Assembly (NCBI GenBank): GCA_023426245.1
Contig: JAFABB010000051.1
Span: forward strand, 186,001 to 250,000
DNA from: Bacillota bacterium
GTDB lineage: Bacteria > Bacillota > UBA4882 > UBA8346
Length of the DNA: 64,000 nucleotides
Reading direction: 5' to 3'
This document shows, in pieces, positions 17,390 through 26,405 of the stretch (the stretch's first letter is position 1; each line of letters opens with the position of its first letter). A program made the position numbers and the translations under genes. The notes below the pieces were generated by a model. That model saw only the letters and a program-made list of their open reading frames with translations. It had not been told where the DNA came from and did no database searches.

Positions 17390-18472
17390 ATGAATTATGG
17401 TTTCAATGTTCCCAAAGAAGGTGTCTTGGATTTTGTTTCCCTCGGAGCTCTCGTTCACCGGTTGGATCCCGGGATAATTCCTTTCCGAAAAGCGAATCAA
17501 TGCCAAATTCATGTCAGCGGGGGCGAATTTAACTGTGCAGCGAATCTGGCGGATTGTTTCCGGTTGAATACCGCCATCGTAACAGCGATGGCTGATTATC
17601 CCATTGGGGATTTAATCGCTGAAAGAGTGCGGGCCATGGGTGTGAAACCCTTTTATAAGCATTTCAAAAACAATGGAGTGAACGGCCCCAATATGGCGAC
17701 GGTTTATAGTGATAGGGGTCAAGGAATGCGAGCTCCGGTGGTGTTCTATAACCGGGCAAACGAAGCGGCCGCCTTGTTGAAACCGGGTGATTTTGATTGG
17801 AATGGTATTTTCAAGGGAGGAATCCGCTGGTTTCATAGCGGAGGCATTTTCGCCGCCTTGTCGGAAACTACCGGGGAAGTCATCATTGAAGCGATGAAAG
17901 CGGCTAAGGCGGCAGGCGCCGTTATTTCATTCGATCTCAATTACCGGGAAAAACTCTGGAATATCTGGGGCGGGCAAGAACGGGCCCTTGCGGTTTTACA
18001 GCGCATTGTCGAGCAGGTCGACGTGTTGGTGGGTAATGAAGAAGATCTACAAAAAGGACTGGGGATAAAAGGTCCGGAAGTTGCTGCCAAATCCAAATTG
18101 GATCCCGATATATTCTTTGGCATGATCGATAAAGTCATTGAAAAATATCCCCAAGTAAAAGTGGTAGCAACTACTTTGAGGGAAGTCCACTCGACGAACC
18201 GGCATAGTTGGGGGGCAGTCGCCTGGGTTGACGGAAAGTGTTACCAAGCACCCACCTGTGAATTGGATGTTTACGACAGGGTCGGCGGTGGCGATGGCTT
18301 TGCCTCCGGTTTGTTTTACGGAATCCTCAGCGATCTGGGCCCGGAAGAAGCCGTTAAACTGGGTTGGGCACATGGTGCTTTGCTGACGACATATCCGGGA
18401 GACACTACCATGGCTACCCTTGAACAAGTGAAGGCTTTTGCAGAGGGAGGCTCAGCCCGTATCCAGCGTTGA
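17390..18472 (+). CDS. PfkB/ribokinase-family sugar-acid kinase
   Basis: Carbohydrate kinase of 360 residues that transfers phosphate from ATP to a sugar acid. Features are the N-terminal GG substrate motif (VSGGEFNCAANLA), FDLNYREKLW near 181-190, and the PfkB signature DRVGGGDGFASG with catalytic Asp302. DLNYRxKLW and DRVGGGD are typical of 2-keto-3-deoxygluconate kinases. In this operon, however, with gnd and no mannonate dehydratase, gluconate is an equally plausible substrate, yielding 6-phosphogluconate. It is last in the operon, 84 bases after the LarA-like gene, with a GGAGG ribosome-binding site and a strong terminator behind it. Family is sure, substrate is not. Confidence 0.85.
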   Translation: MNYGFNVPKEGVLDFVSLGALVHRLDPGIIPFRKANQCQIHVSGGEFNCAANLADCFRLNTAIVTAMADYPIGDLIAERVRAMGVKPFYKHFKNNGVNGPNMATVYSDRGQGMRAPVVFYNRANEAAALLKPGDFDWNGIFKGGIRWFHSGGIFAALSETTGEVIIEAMKAAKAAGAVISFDLNYREKLWNIWGGQERALAVLQRIVEQVDVLVGNEEDLQKGLGIKGPEVAAKSKLDPDIFFGMIDKVIEKYPQVKVVATTLREVHSTNRHSWGAVAWVDGKCYQAPTCELDVYDRVGGGDGFASGLFYGILSDLGPEEAVKLGWAHGALLTTYPGDTTMATLEQVKAFAEGGSARIQR

Positions 18473-18502
18473 TCCGGTGAAAAAAGGGCATCCGGGAGAC
18501 TA

Positions 18503-18535
18503 AAAAGCTGGCTCAGAACTTATGAGTCAGCTTTT
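18503..18535. terminator. Bidirectional terminator between kinase and AraC genes
   Basis: Thirteen-base-pair stem AAAAGCTGGCTCA / TGAGTCAGCTTTT with one G-U pair and loop GAACTTA. A and T runs on the two sides serve both convergent genes. Confidence 0.88.
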
Positions 18536-18544
18536 CTTGATCAT

Positions 18545-19402
18545 TTATAACCGGCTAATTTTCCTGTAATGTAATGGAGATTGATTGGTAATTGACTTGA
18601 ATACCCTGCCAAAATGGGCGATACTGCCAAAACCTACTTTTTCGGAAATGGATGAAGCACTCAGACGGGTTTCCCTTAACAATTTTTGGGCTTCCTTGAT
18701 CCGGACATTATTTAAATATTCAACGAAGGTGAAACCGGTAACTTTGTTAAAAGCCCGGCTCAGATAATAAGGGCTTACAAAAAACAACTTGGATATGGAA
18801 GAAAGGGAAATTTGTTCTGCATAATGTTGATTAATGTATTGGACAATTTCAGATACTTTTTGGTGAATGGGAGTCGGGTGTTCCGGGATGTGGGTTGGGT
18901 TGTCTTCTACGTAACGGACGGAAAAAACCAGCAGTTGCATGAGTAAAGACTGCAGCGAAATTTCAAAACCGGTTTTCTTTGCATCCACTTCTTGAAACAT
19001 TTTTTGCAAAATGTCTTCCGCCATAGACTGGGCCTTAATGGAGAAGTGAATTAAATTGAAGCTAAAAAGGGATTTCATAATTTCGTCGACGTGACTATCA
19101 GGGGTGCTGATAAATTCTTTACTGAATTTGATGAGGATTCGTTCATGATTTGGAACGCCCGTATCGATGGTTTTATGTAAATCGTAATTATTGATTAATA
19201 CCAAATCGCCCTTTTTAATGAAAAAAGTGCGGTCTTTAATAAAATAATATCTTTCACCCGTCAATAAATAAAAGATTTCAAAACGATCATGGAAATGATT
19301 GGAGGGCATAGTATAATGCCCAATCGCATTTTTATAACATAGATAAAAAATATTGGTGTCGTTTTGAAAATCATTATAAATATCTTTCAGTTCCGTCCCC
19401 AT
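18545..19402 (-). CDS. AraC-family regulator with cupin-like sensor domain
   Basis: Transcription regulator of 285 residues. The N-terminal half is an AraC-type cupin ligand domain (HFHDRFEIFYLLTGERYYFI, then FIKKGDLVLINNYDLHKT). The C-terminal AraC double helix-turn-helix (about 185-285) includes FVSPYYLSRAFNKVTGFTF and VGFGSIAHFGRVFKSITNQSP. It is divergent from the GH28/GH105/ABC transporter genes, so it probably activates them in response to pectin-derived sugars (inference). No ribosome-binding site is visible before the ATG at 19402; a TAGAAT box lies only about six bases upstream on that strand, so the transcript may be nearly leaderless. Confidence 0.9.
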   Translation of the reverse strand: MGTELKDIYNDFQNDTNIFYLCYKNAIGHYTMPSNHFHDRFEIFYLLTGERYYFIKDRTFFIKKGDLVLINNYDLHKTIDTGVPNHERILIKFSKEFISTPDSHVDEIMKSLFSFNLIHFSIKAQSMAEDILQKMFQEVDAKKTGFEISLQSLLMQLLVFSVRYVEDNPTHIPEHPTPIHQKVSEIVQYINQHYAEQISLSSISKLFFVSPYYLSRAFNKVTGFTFVEYLNNVRIKEAQKLLRETRLSASSISEKVGFGSIAHFGRVFKSITNQSPLHYRKISRL

Positions 19403-19673
19403 AAAAATATTCTAACATAAAATTCATCAAGATAGTATCCAATTTCTCAGGAATTAATTGCTATCCATTTACAGGGGGTTTTTACGAAAATTGTAATATA
19501 ATAGAGCTGACCATGTACCAAAAGAGAGATTCAATTACGCCGGGGACAACGAAGGTAAAATAAATTAGCAAAACATGTTAAGGTTTTTTAAAATACGGCA
19601 AGAAATGCACAGATTTATATGTTGCATTTTAGTAACATGGTAGTGAAGGAAAAATAAAGAAAGCGAAACGTCC
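19403..19673 (+). promoter_or_regulatory. Divergent promoter region before GH28
   Basis: Contains TATAAT at 19497-19502, about 170 bases before the GH28 start, with no good -35 at the usual distance (TTTACA at 19468 is 23 bases away). This fits an activator-dependent promoter served by the divergent AraC gene. No LacI-type operator copy is seen here. Confidence 0.4.
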
Positions 19674-21176
19674 ATGATACAAACTACCATGTTTAACGTT
19701 GTTGATTTTGGCGCAGTTCCGGATGGTTCCAAGTTATGCACGGATTCGTTCACCAAGGTTATTAATGCCTGTGCGGCAGCGGGAGGTGGAACAGTATATA
19801 TTCCAAGCGGAATATTTTTAACCGGACCGATCCATCTGAAAAGTAATGTATCGTTACATCTTGATACAGGAGCTCGCGTTCTTTTTAGTTCCAATAAAGA
19901 AGATTACCCCGTTATTGATTCCAGATGGGAAGGGGTCGAACGTCAGGTATATTGCCCGCAGATCTTTGGCTCCGGTTTGAAAAATATCGTTATATCCGGG
20001 CAAGGAGTATTTGATGGTCAAGGTGAGTATTGGTGGCGACTTTTTCGTGATAAAAAGCTTGAATATCCAAGACCCCGGTTATTAAGTTTTGAGGATAGTT
20101 GCCATATCAAAATCGAAGGCGTCTCTTTTGTAAATTCGCCCAGTTGGACATTAAATCCTATTCGTTGTCAGGATATAACCATTCATCAAGTGATGATTAA
20201 GAATCCACCAGACTCTCCCAATACGGATGGAATCAATCCCGAATCATGCCAAAATGTTCATATATCCAATTGTCACCTCGATGTAGGCGATGATTGTATC
20301 ACGCTTAAATCCGGATCGGAAAAGATTCTCAACAAGGTACCCTGCGAAAATATAACGATATCCAATTGCACGATGATTCATGGCCATGGCGGTGTAGTCA
20401 TTGGCAGTGAAATGAGCGGCGATATTCGCAATGTTGTGATTAGTAATTGCGTTTTTGAAGGCACAGATCGTGGAATTCGGATTAAGTCGAGACGGGGCCG
20501 GGGTGGAGTTGTCGAAGACATCAGGGCCGACAATCTGATTATGAAAAATGTGATTTGTCCCTTTGCCCTTTACATGTTTTATCAATGTGGAGAGGGAGGC
20601 GCCGAAAGGGCGGTTTGGGATAAGGAACCTTACCCGGTTGGTGAAACGACTCCTGTTTACCGGAGGATCCATTTCAGTAATATTACTGCAACCGCAGTGA
20701 ATGCCTCCGCCGGTTTTATATATGGTTTACCGGAAATGCCGATATCGGAAATCTCCTTTGATAATGTGTTCATGACGATGGCGGAAAACGCAACCCCAGG
20801 AATTCCTGCGATGATGAGTCGTCTGAACCCCATGAAGCAGGAAGGGCTATTTTGCTGTAATACGAAAAACATTTATATCAACAATGTCCATATTGCAGGA
20901 AACAAGGGACCGGCTTTTTTGTTTCAAAAAACTGAGAACCTGGAATTGACAAGGTGCTCGGCGGAACCTATGGATAAAGCTCAGCCTGTGATACGTTTGG
21001 ATCAGGTAATTGGAGCCCTGATTCATGGTTGCAAGATTGAAAAAGAAATGGAAACTTTTGTAGAACTTGGCGGCCATCAGACGCAACGAATTGAGATCAT
21101 CGGTAACAGCCGTTTCATTAAGGAAGGGCAAATCAGATTAACGGATGGTGCCCAAAGTCATGCCTTTCATTTTTAA
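19674..21176 (+). CDS. GH28 polygalacturonase-family hydrolase, probably cytoplasmic
   Basis: Glycoside hydrolase family 28, right-handed beta-helix, hydrolysing alpha-galacturonide bonds in pectin fragments. All active-site motifs are present: NTDG (183-186), GDD (205-207), GHG (237-239) and RIK (269-271). The opening FNVVDFGAVPDGSKLCTDSFTKVINAC is typical. 500 residues suits exo-acting bacterial members. No signal peptide is visible, so it likely works inside the cell on imported oligogalacturonides. The ATG at 19674 has only a weak purine stretch before it; ATG at 19689 is an alternative. It begins a run GH28 - GH105 - importer. Confidence 0.93.
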   Translation: MIQTTMFNVVDFGAVPDGSKLCTDSFTKVINACAAAGGGTVYIPSGIFLTGPIHLKSNVSLHLDTGARVLFSSNKEDYPVIDSRWEGVERQVYCPQIFGSGLKNIVISGQGVFDGQGEYWWRLFRDKKLEYPRPRLLSFEDSCHIKIEGVSFVNSPSWTLNPIRCQDITIHQVMIKNPPDSPNTDGINPESCQNVHISNCHLDVGDDCITLKSGSEKILNKVPCENITISNCTMIHGHGGVVIGSEMSGDIRNVVISNCVFEGTDRGIRIKSRRGRGGVVEDIRADNLIMKNVICPFALYMFYQCGEGGAERAVWDKEPYPVGETTPVYRRIHFSNITATAVNASAGFIYGLPEMPISEISFDNVFMTMAENATPGIPAMMSRLNPMKQEGLFCCNTKNIYINNVHIAGNKGPAFLFQKTENLELTRCSAEPMDKAQPVIRLDQVIGALIHGCKIEKEMETFVELGGHQTQRIEIIGNSRFIKEGQIRLTDGAQSHAFHF

Positions 21177-21266
21177 GAAGGATATATCTCCCGCACAATT
21201 TTTCGTAAGCTTCGGGAAATGGTTTGGGATATCATATTAATTCTATAGACAAGGAAGTGTTGCCCT

Positions 21267-22355
21267 GTGAGCCCCCCTGATTGGTCAGTCCGAACAGCCG
21301 ATACGGTTATTCGAACTTGTCAGCCGTTTCAAGTCTGGCACTATGAAACAGGATGTATTTTAAAAGCGATGGAACGGGTCTGGTTAAAAACGGGGACCGA
21401 TCAATACCTGGACTTTATTAAGAAGAGCATTGATCCAATGATTCAGCCGGATGGCCAGATAAAAGGTTATACCCTTGAGGAATATAATTTGGATCAAATC
21501 AATACCGGCAGAGTTCTTTTCTTGCTTCACCGCCAAACCGGGGAGGCAAAATATTTGAAAGCGATTCATCTTTTGCGTCTGCAGATGAAAAGTCATCCCC
21601 GTACCAGTGATGGCGGCTTTTGGCACAAAAAAATATATCCCTATCAAATGTGGCTGGATGGACTGTGGATGGCTTCTCCGTTTTTAGCCGAATACGGTCA
21701 GGTTTTTCATGAGCCGGCGCTTTTCGATGAAACAACGAACCAAATTCTGCTCATGGAAAAACATACCCGGGATCCGATTTCAGGATTGTTATTTCATGCC
21801 TGGGATGAAAGTAAAACCCAAAAATGGGCAAACCCTATCAGCGGTTGTTCTCCTCATTTTTGGGGCCGCGCCGTGGGATGGTTCACAATGGCAATCGTCG
21901 ATATTTTGGATTATTTGCCCCTCGATCATCCCAAACGGGGTGAAGTGATTGGGATATTTCGAAGAGCTATGGTTGCTGTTTCCGAGGTTCAAGATGAAAC
22001 CACCGGTTTGTGGTACCAGGTTTTGGATCAAGGAAACCGGGAGGGTAATTATTTAGAAGCGTCCGCTTCGGCTATGTTCACTTACGCCATGTTTAAAGGG
22101 GCGAGAATGAATTACCTTGAAAAAGATTTTGTTGCTACCGCTGAAAAGGCTTTTAACGGGATGATTCAACATTTTGTGAAGATTGACGCTCAGGATGGTG
22201 TCGGCTTGGGAAATATTTGCAGTGTTGCGGGCCTGGGCGGAAAGCCATACCGGGATGGTTCTTATCAATATTATGTTGGTGAAAAAATCGCCACCAATGA
22301 TTTAAAAGGGTTGACCCCCTTTATGATGGCAAGTGTTGAACGGGAAATGCTCTAG
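21267..22355 (+). CDS. GH105 unsaturated galacturonyl/rhamnogalacturonyl hydrolase
   Basis: Family 105 hydrolase (YteR/YesR-like) that removes the unsaturated uronic acid left at the non-reducing end by pectate or rhamnogalacturonan lyases. The (alpha/alpha)6-barrel signature is clear: WHYETGCILKAM at the N-terminus, PYQMWLDGLWMASPFLAEY with the catalytic Asp, HFWGRAVGWFTMAIVDIL, and GNYLEASASAMFTYAM. 362 residues without signal peptide, hence cytoplasmic. The GTG start at 21267 has AAGGAAG about nine bases before it. It lies 90 bases after GH28 and is probably co-transcribed. Its product 5-keto-4-deoxyuronate needs KduI/KduD, not seen in the window. Confidence 0.92.
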   Translation: MSPPDWSVRTADTVIRTCQPFQVWHYETGCILKAMERVWLKTGTDQYLDFIKKSIDPMIQPDGQIKGYTLEEYNLDQINTGRVLFLLHRQTGEAKYLKAIHLLRLQMKSHPRTSDGGFWHKKIYPYQMWLDGLWMASPFLAEYGQVFHEPALFDETTNQILLMEKHTRDPISGLLFHAWDESKTQKWANPISGCSPHFWGRAVGWFTMAIVDILDYLPLDHPKRGEVIGIFRRAMVAVSEVQDETTGLWYQVLDQGNREGNYLEASASAMFTYAMFKGARMNYLEKDFVATAEKAFNGMIQHFVKIDAQDGVGLGNICSVAGLGGKPYRDGSYQYYVGEKIATNDLKGLTPFMMASVEREML

Positions 22356-22459
22356 GACAGTTTTAAGGGATGAAATAAATCAAAAGCTTTGCGGTGAATA
22401 GGTTTATGAATCATTAGCGATACTGAAATATTTTGCTTTTACTATACAAGGGAGTGATC

Positions 22460-23398
22460 ATGTTGATGAATTCAGTAGAAGTAGGCACCCCTGAACTCCA
22501 ACCCCAGTCTAAATTCTGGGCCCGGTTTAATCAGCAAAAGTGGGTGCTGTTATTATTGTTACCGGGTGTCCTCTGGTATGTTATTTTTAGCTATTTGCCG
22601 ATGATCGGCTCTTACTTGGCTTTTACTAATGCGGGTCTTAGTGCAAATGTATCATTTATTGGAATGGATAATTTTAAGCGGTTATTCCTGTCACCGGACT
22701 TTTGGCGGGCTTTAAAAAATACGCTGATTATTAGTGCTTATTACCTGATATTTTATTTCCCATTGCCGATTATTCTATCTTTATTGATCAATGAGTTCCG
22801 TAGTGCCAAATTTAAGCGGGGCATTCAATTTATCGTATACATTCCGCACTTCTTTTCCTGGGCGGTGGTCGGTAGTCTTTTTGTAATGATTCTTTCACCC
22901 GGTTCTGGAATTGTTAATGAAGTCATTAAGGCTTTAGGCGGTGAACCGATTTACTTTATGGTTTCCCCCAAATGGTTCCGGGCGATCCTGACAACATCCC
23001 ATATTTGGAAAGATGTCGGTTATGGGACAGTTATTTATATTGCAACCTTGTCAACGGTCGACCTCGAGTTATATGATGCGGCTTCGGTTGACGGCGCGGG
23101 ATATTGGGGACGGTTATGGCATATTACCCTGCCTTGCCTCCGGAGTACGATTGCCGTCGTGCTGTTACTGCAAGTAGCCAATATTCTGCGACTTTTTGAA
23201 CAGGTTTTGGTTATGTACGGACCGGCCGTATATGAAGTGTCGGATGTTTTGAATACTTACTCCTTTACCGAAGGACTTCAAAACGGCAACATCGGCTACG
23301 CCGCCACCATTGGTTTGTTTACTTCGGTGGTCAGTTTATTACTGGTTTTCGGCACCAACAGTTTAAGTAAAAAGTTTTTAAAAGAAAGTATTTTATAA
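22460..23398 (+). CDS. Oligosaccharide ABC transporter permease (LplB/YteP type)
   Basis: Inner-membrane permease of 312 residues with about six membrane segments (first at LLLLLPGVLWYVIFSYLPM). The EAA loop DAASVDGAGYWGRLWHITLP docks the ATPase. The CUT1-type sequence resembles YteP/LplB, associated with rhamnogalacturonan or related oligosaccharide uptake. AGGGAG lies six bases before ATG 22460, preferred to an upstream in-frame start at 22433 that lacks one. It is followed 22 bases later by the partner permease. Confidence 0.92.
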   Translation: MLMNSVEVGTPELQPQSKFWARFNQQKWVLLLLLPGVLWYVIFSYLPMIGSYLAFTNAGLSANVSFIGMDNFKRLFLSPDFWRALKNTLIISAYYLIFYFPLPIILSLLINEFRSAKFKRGIQFIVYIPHFFSWAVVGSLFVMILSPGSGIVNEVIKALGGEPIYFMVSPKWFRAILTTSHIWKDVGYGTVIYIATLSTVDLELYDAASVDGAGYWGRLWHITLPCLRSTIAVVLLLQVANILRLFEQVLVMYGPAVYEVSDVLNTYSFTEGLQNGNIGYAATIGLFTSVVSLLLVFGTNSLSKKFLKESIL

Positions 23399-23420
23399 TG
23401 GATAAATTGAGGTGTAAAAA

Positions 23421-24275
23421 ATGGTATACCGAATGAATGTAAGCCGCAGGGTGTTTTTAATATGTAACTCGATTATATGCTTTTTTGTAGCGTTGGCGGT
23501 GCTTTTCCCATTGTGGATGGCCCTTGCCACCTCAATAGCTCCCGATAGTCAAGTGGTTCAAGGAAACTTTATATTATTTCCGAAAAGCTTCAGCCTAAGT
23601 TGTTATACAACCATTTTTCAAAGCGGCTATATGAAAGGGTTTATGAATTCATTAATCGTAACGGTGGCGGGGACCATTTTATCCATGTTGTTAACCCTTT
23701 TTACCGGCTATGCGCTGGCTCAGAAAGATTTAATCGGCCGTAAGTTTTTTATGGCGTTCCTTTTTATAACCATGGTTTTTAATGCCGGCGTAATTCCCTT
23801 TTACATTGTAGTCCGTAACTTGGGAATGATCGATTCCTATTTTTCCTTGTTCATTCCGGTCTTGATTCAAACTTATTACTTAATTTTAATGAAAAATTAT
23901 CTGATTTCGATCCCGGAAAGTTTAATCGAGTCGGCCCGGTTGGATGGCTGTTCGGAATTGGGTATTTTATTTCGAATCGTAGTCCCGGTTTCAATTCCGA
24001 TTATCGCGGCGTTAACCTTGTTTTATGTGGTTTTTTATTGGAACCAGTATTTAAATGTGGTTATGTTCATCAACGACAGCGCGAAATATACCATTCAAGT
24101 CCTTTTACGGCAATTGATTTTTGATAGTTCTTCCGTTCAAACAGGACAAAACCGGGTTTATCCCAACTTTAAAATGGCGGTTATGGTTCTCGCCATGTTG
24201 CCGGTTCTCATTTTCTATCCCTTTATCCAACGGTATTTTATCTCCGGAATTATGCTTGGTTCTATTAAAGGTTGA
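23421..24275 (+). CDS. Oligosaccharide ABC transporter permease (LplC/YtcP type)
   Basis: Second CUT1-family permease, 284 residues, six predicted membrane helices, with the MalG-like EAA motif ESARLDGCSELGILFRIVVP. The closing PFIQRYFISGIMLGSIKG is typical of YtcP/LplC proteins. A GAGGTG ribosome-binding site precedes the ATG. It forms the heterodimeric channel with the preceding permease; no ATP-binding subunit is in this cluster, so a shared MsmX-like ATPase encoded elsewhere is expected (inference). Confidence 0.93.
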   Translation: MVYRMNVSRRVFLICNSIICFFVALAVLFPLWMALATSIAPDSQVVQGNFILFPKSFSLSCYTTIFQSGYMKGFMNSLIVTVAGTILSMLLTLFTGYALAQKDLIGRKFFMAFLFITMVFNAGVIPFYIVVRNLGMIDSYFSLFIPVLIQTYYLILMKNYLISIPESLIESARLDGCSELGILFRIVVPVSIPIIAALTLFYVVFYWNQYLNVVMFINDSAKYTIQVLLRQLIFDSSSVQTGQNRVYPNFKMAVMVLAMLPVLIFYPFIQRYFISGIMLGSIKG

Positions 24276-24387
24276 CGCGTGCACCCACGGCATGTTTTCC
24301 GAATATAGAAAGGAGTTGATGAAGACTTCCGATTTGGGTCCGATTTTGAGTGGTCTGGTTTAAAAAATATTAGGGGGGGACGATTTG

Positions 24388-25836
24388 ATGTTGAAAATTA
24401 AAAAGTCAGTGTCACTGATTTTGATTAGCTTATTAGTGCTTTGTTTGGCAAGTGTGGTTGGTTTTACGGCAAAAGCTCCGGTTACTTTAACCGTATGTTT
24501 GCCTGGTTGGAGCGGTGCAACTGATCCTGGTTTGCAGGAAGAAACCAGAAAGTATATGGCGGAAAAAAATAACATTAATATTAAAATGATTTATATTCCA
24601 ATGAACAGTTACAGGGATAAGCTGCCAGTTCTGCTCGCTTCCGGAGATATTCCCGATGTCTATCAGGTTACTCAGGCCATGATTAATGTACCGGCATTTG
24701 CCACTAAAGGCTATGCCGCCAATATTGACAGGTATGTCAGGAGAACCAAGCTCTACAAAATGGTTGATAAAAGGTATTTTGACTATATGTCGTCTAATGG
24801 CAAAATTTACGGAGTGCCGCGTGCTAAAGAACAAGAAAAAGTTATTTGGGTCCGTAAGGACATTACCGACAAGTATGGTGTAAAGCTTTCCAACATCATG
24901 ACTACCGAAGAATTTTACACCGAGATGAAGAAAGTTAAGGATGTCATACCGTATTCTTTCTCCAAATTTCTGGATAACCTACCTGCCTTTTATAACGCTT
25001 TTGGGACCTATGATGAGATTCATAAGGTGAAAGGTAAATATGTCGATGCATTCAATAGTCCGGAAATGCGGGAATGCTTGAAATACGTCAACCGTTTGTA
25101 TAAAGATGGAATTCTGGATAGGGAATTCCCAACCACGGATAATGGAACTTTACGGAACAATTTGATCTCCGGAAAGGCCGCATCCGCCTTTGATTATGAC
25201 AGCCGTTACTTCTATTATAACAATGAAATTGCCCGTTTGGATCCGAATGCGAAGCCGAATTTATTCCCTGTTTTCGCACTGAAAGGGCCTAAAGGGACGC
25301 TAGGAACTTTTAACGAAGGTACCTCGGATGCTTTTGCAGTAAGCCCGAAATCTAAACATATCAAAGAAGCGATTAGCCTCATCGATTGGATGGTTGCCAC
25401 CGCAGACGGAATCAAAGCATACCGTTTCGGTCTTTCCGGCAAACACTATACTGTAGTGAACGGTGAGTTAAAATTAACTGCTTTGGCTGAAGCCGGTGGC
25501 ATGAGTCTGGATCAAAGCAATCTAATCAAGCAATTTGTGGACTTTGACGATATGAACTTCGAAGGCAAGTTCCCCAATTCAGAATTGACGAGTGTTTACA
25601 ATAAAATGGTCGTCAAAGAAATCAGCAAGTATACCGGACCGAAATATGTAGTTCCAGCCGGCGCATCGGCTATTTATGACAATGTTGGTCCGTCGCTGGT
25701 CAAAAAACGCCAGGAATTGGCTTTGAAAATGATTATCGGTAACCAATCGATTGAAGACGGTTTCAAAGAATATGAAGCTTACTTCAAGAGCATTAACGGT
25801 GCTCAGATGTTGAAAGAGTTGAATACCAGAAAATAA
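24388..25836 (+). CDS. Extracellular sugar-binding protein of the ABC importer
   Basis: Family 1 solute-binding protein of the LplA/YtcQ type, 482 residues, capturing oligosaccharides (likely pectin fragments from context) for the two upstream permeases. An N-terminal signal sequence is evident: KIKK, then SVSLILISLLVLCLASVVGF; the Cys in the core is not in a convincing lipobox. LLASGDIPDVYQVT and TSDAFAVSPKSKHIKEAISLIDWM are family landmarks. The ATG at 24388 follows a G-rich ribosome-binding site; TTG at 24385 is an alternative. It is last in the operon, followed by a terminator. Confidence 0.92.
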   Translation: MLKIKKSVSLILISLLVLCLASVVGFTAKAPVTLTVCLPGWSGATDPGLQEETRKYMAEKNNINIKMIYIPMNSYRDKLPVLLASGDIPDVYQVTQAMINVPAFATKGYAANIDRYVRRTKLYKMVDKRYFDYMSSNGKIYGVPRAKEQEKVIWVRKDITDKYGVKLSNIMTTEEFYTEMKKVKDVIPYSFSKFLDNLPAFYNAFGTYDEIHKVKGKYVDAFNSPEMRECLKYVNRLYKDGILDREFPTTDNGTLRNNLISGKAASAFDYDSRYFYYNNEIARLDPNAKPNLFPVFALKGPKGTLGTFNEGTSDAFAVSPKSKHIKEAISLIDWMVATADGIKAYRFGLSGKHYTVVNGELKLTALAEAGGMSLDQSNLIKQFVDFDDMNFEGKFPNSELTSVYNKMVVKEISKYTGPKYVVPAGASAIYDNVGPSLVKKRQELALKMIIGNQSIEDGFKEYEAYFKSINGAQMLKELNTRK

Positions 25837-25854
25837 AATGCGGTGACCCGATTA

Positions 25855-25899
25855 AAAATATCCGTTATAACAAATGGTTGTTATAGCGGATATTTTTTT
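25855..25899 (+). terminator. Terminator of the pectin-use operon
   Basis: Long hairpin whose arms are AAAATATCCGTTATAACAA and TTGTTATAGCGGATATTTT, with a four-base loop ATGG, followed by a T run. Confidence 0.88.
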
Positions 25900-26405
25900 A
25901 TCTTCTTCAATTATAGCCGGCCTTCTGTTTGATTTAGGTTTATTTTTGGAGGGTCGAAGGCTTGGTCAAAATATACATAGAATAGCGATATAATGACAAG
26001 AACTGCGCGGTTTTTTTGAAGAGGGTTTTGTATAATGAAACCGTGATCAATATGTTGTTGTGATGGATACGGTTTTCGTTTCTACAGAAATATTGCGCTG
26101 ATATATTAAATTTGGTAAAGTTCTTTCTTCTATCATTTTATTATGGATTGAATATTAGAAGATACTATTCGGAAATTTTAATAAAAATGGTTGAAATTGA
26201 GATTTAATCCAAAATGATTACTTTTCGGTTTGTAAGCGATTACATCGTTGTTTTTTGTAGTATTTCATTTTAGGGTTGCTAGGAGCTGTGGTAACACGAA
26301 AACACAAGCTCCGGTAATTGATTTTTAAGGAGGTGGTTATTCGCAATACTTGGGTGTTGGTGTATTGTCTGTATTTGGAATTTTAATTAGAGGGAGGAAA
26401 TTCAT
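25900..26405. other. Long non-coding upstream region of the porin-like gene
   Basis: About 500 bases, AT-rich, with no gene I can support. It holds the operator at 26231, a GGAGCT-GTG / CAC-A-AGCTCC hairpin at 26282-26312, and an extra Shine-Dalgarno-like AAGGAGGTGG at 26327-26336. After that comes a possible 19-codon leader (TTG at 26350) whose TGA overlaps the TTG start of the porin-like gene. Confidence 0.5.
26231..26244. promoter_or_regulatory. LacI-type operator candidate TGTAAGCGATTACA
   Basis: Exact copy of the site at 9535-9548, placed 162 bases before the porin-like gene. It links that gene to the LacI regulon of the uronate operon. Confidence 0.65.
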
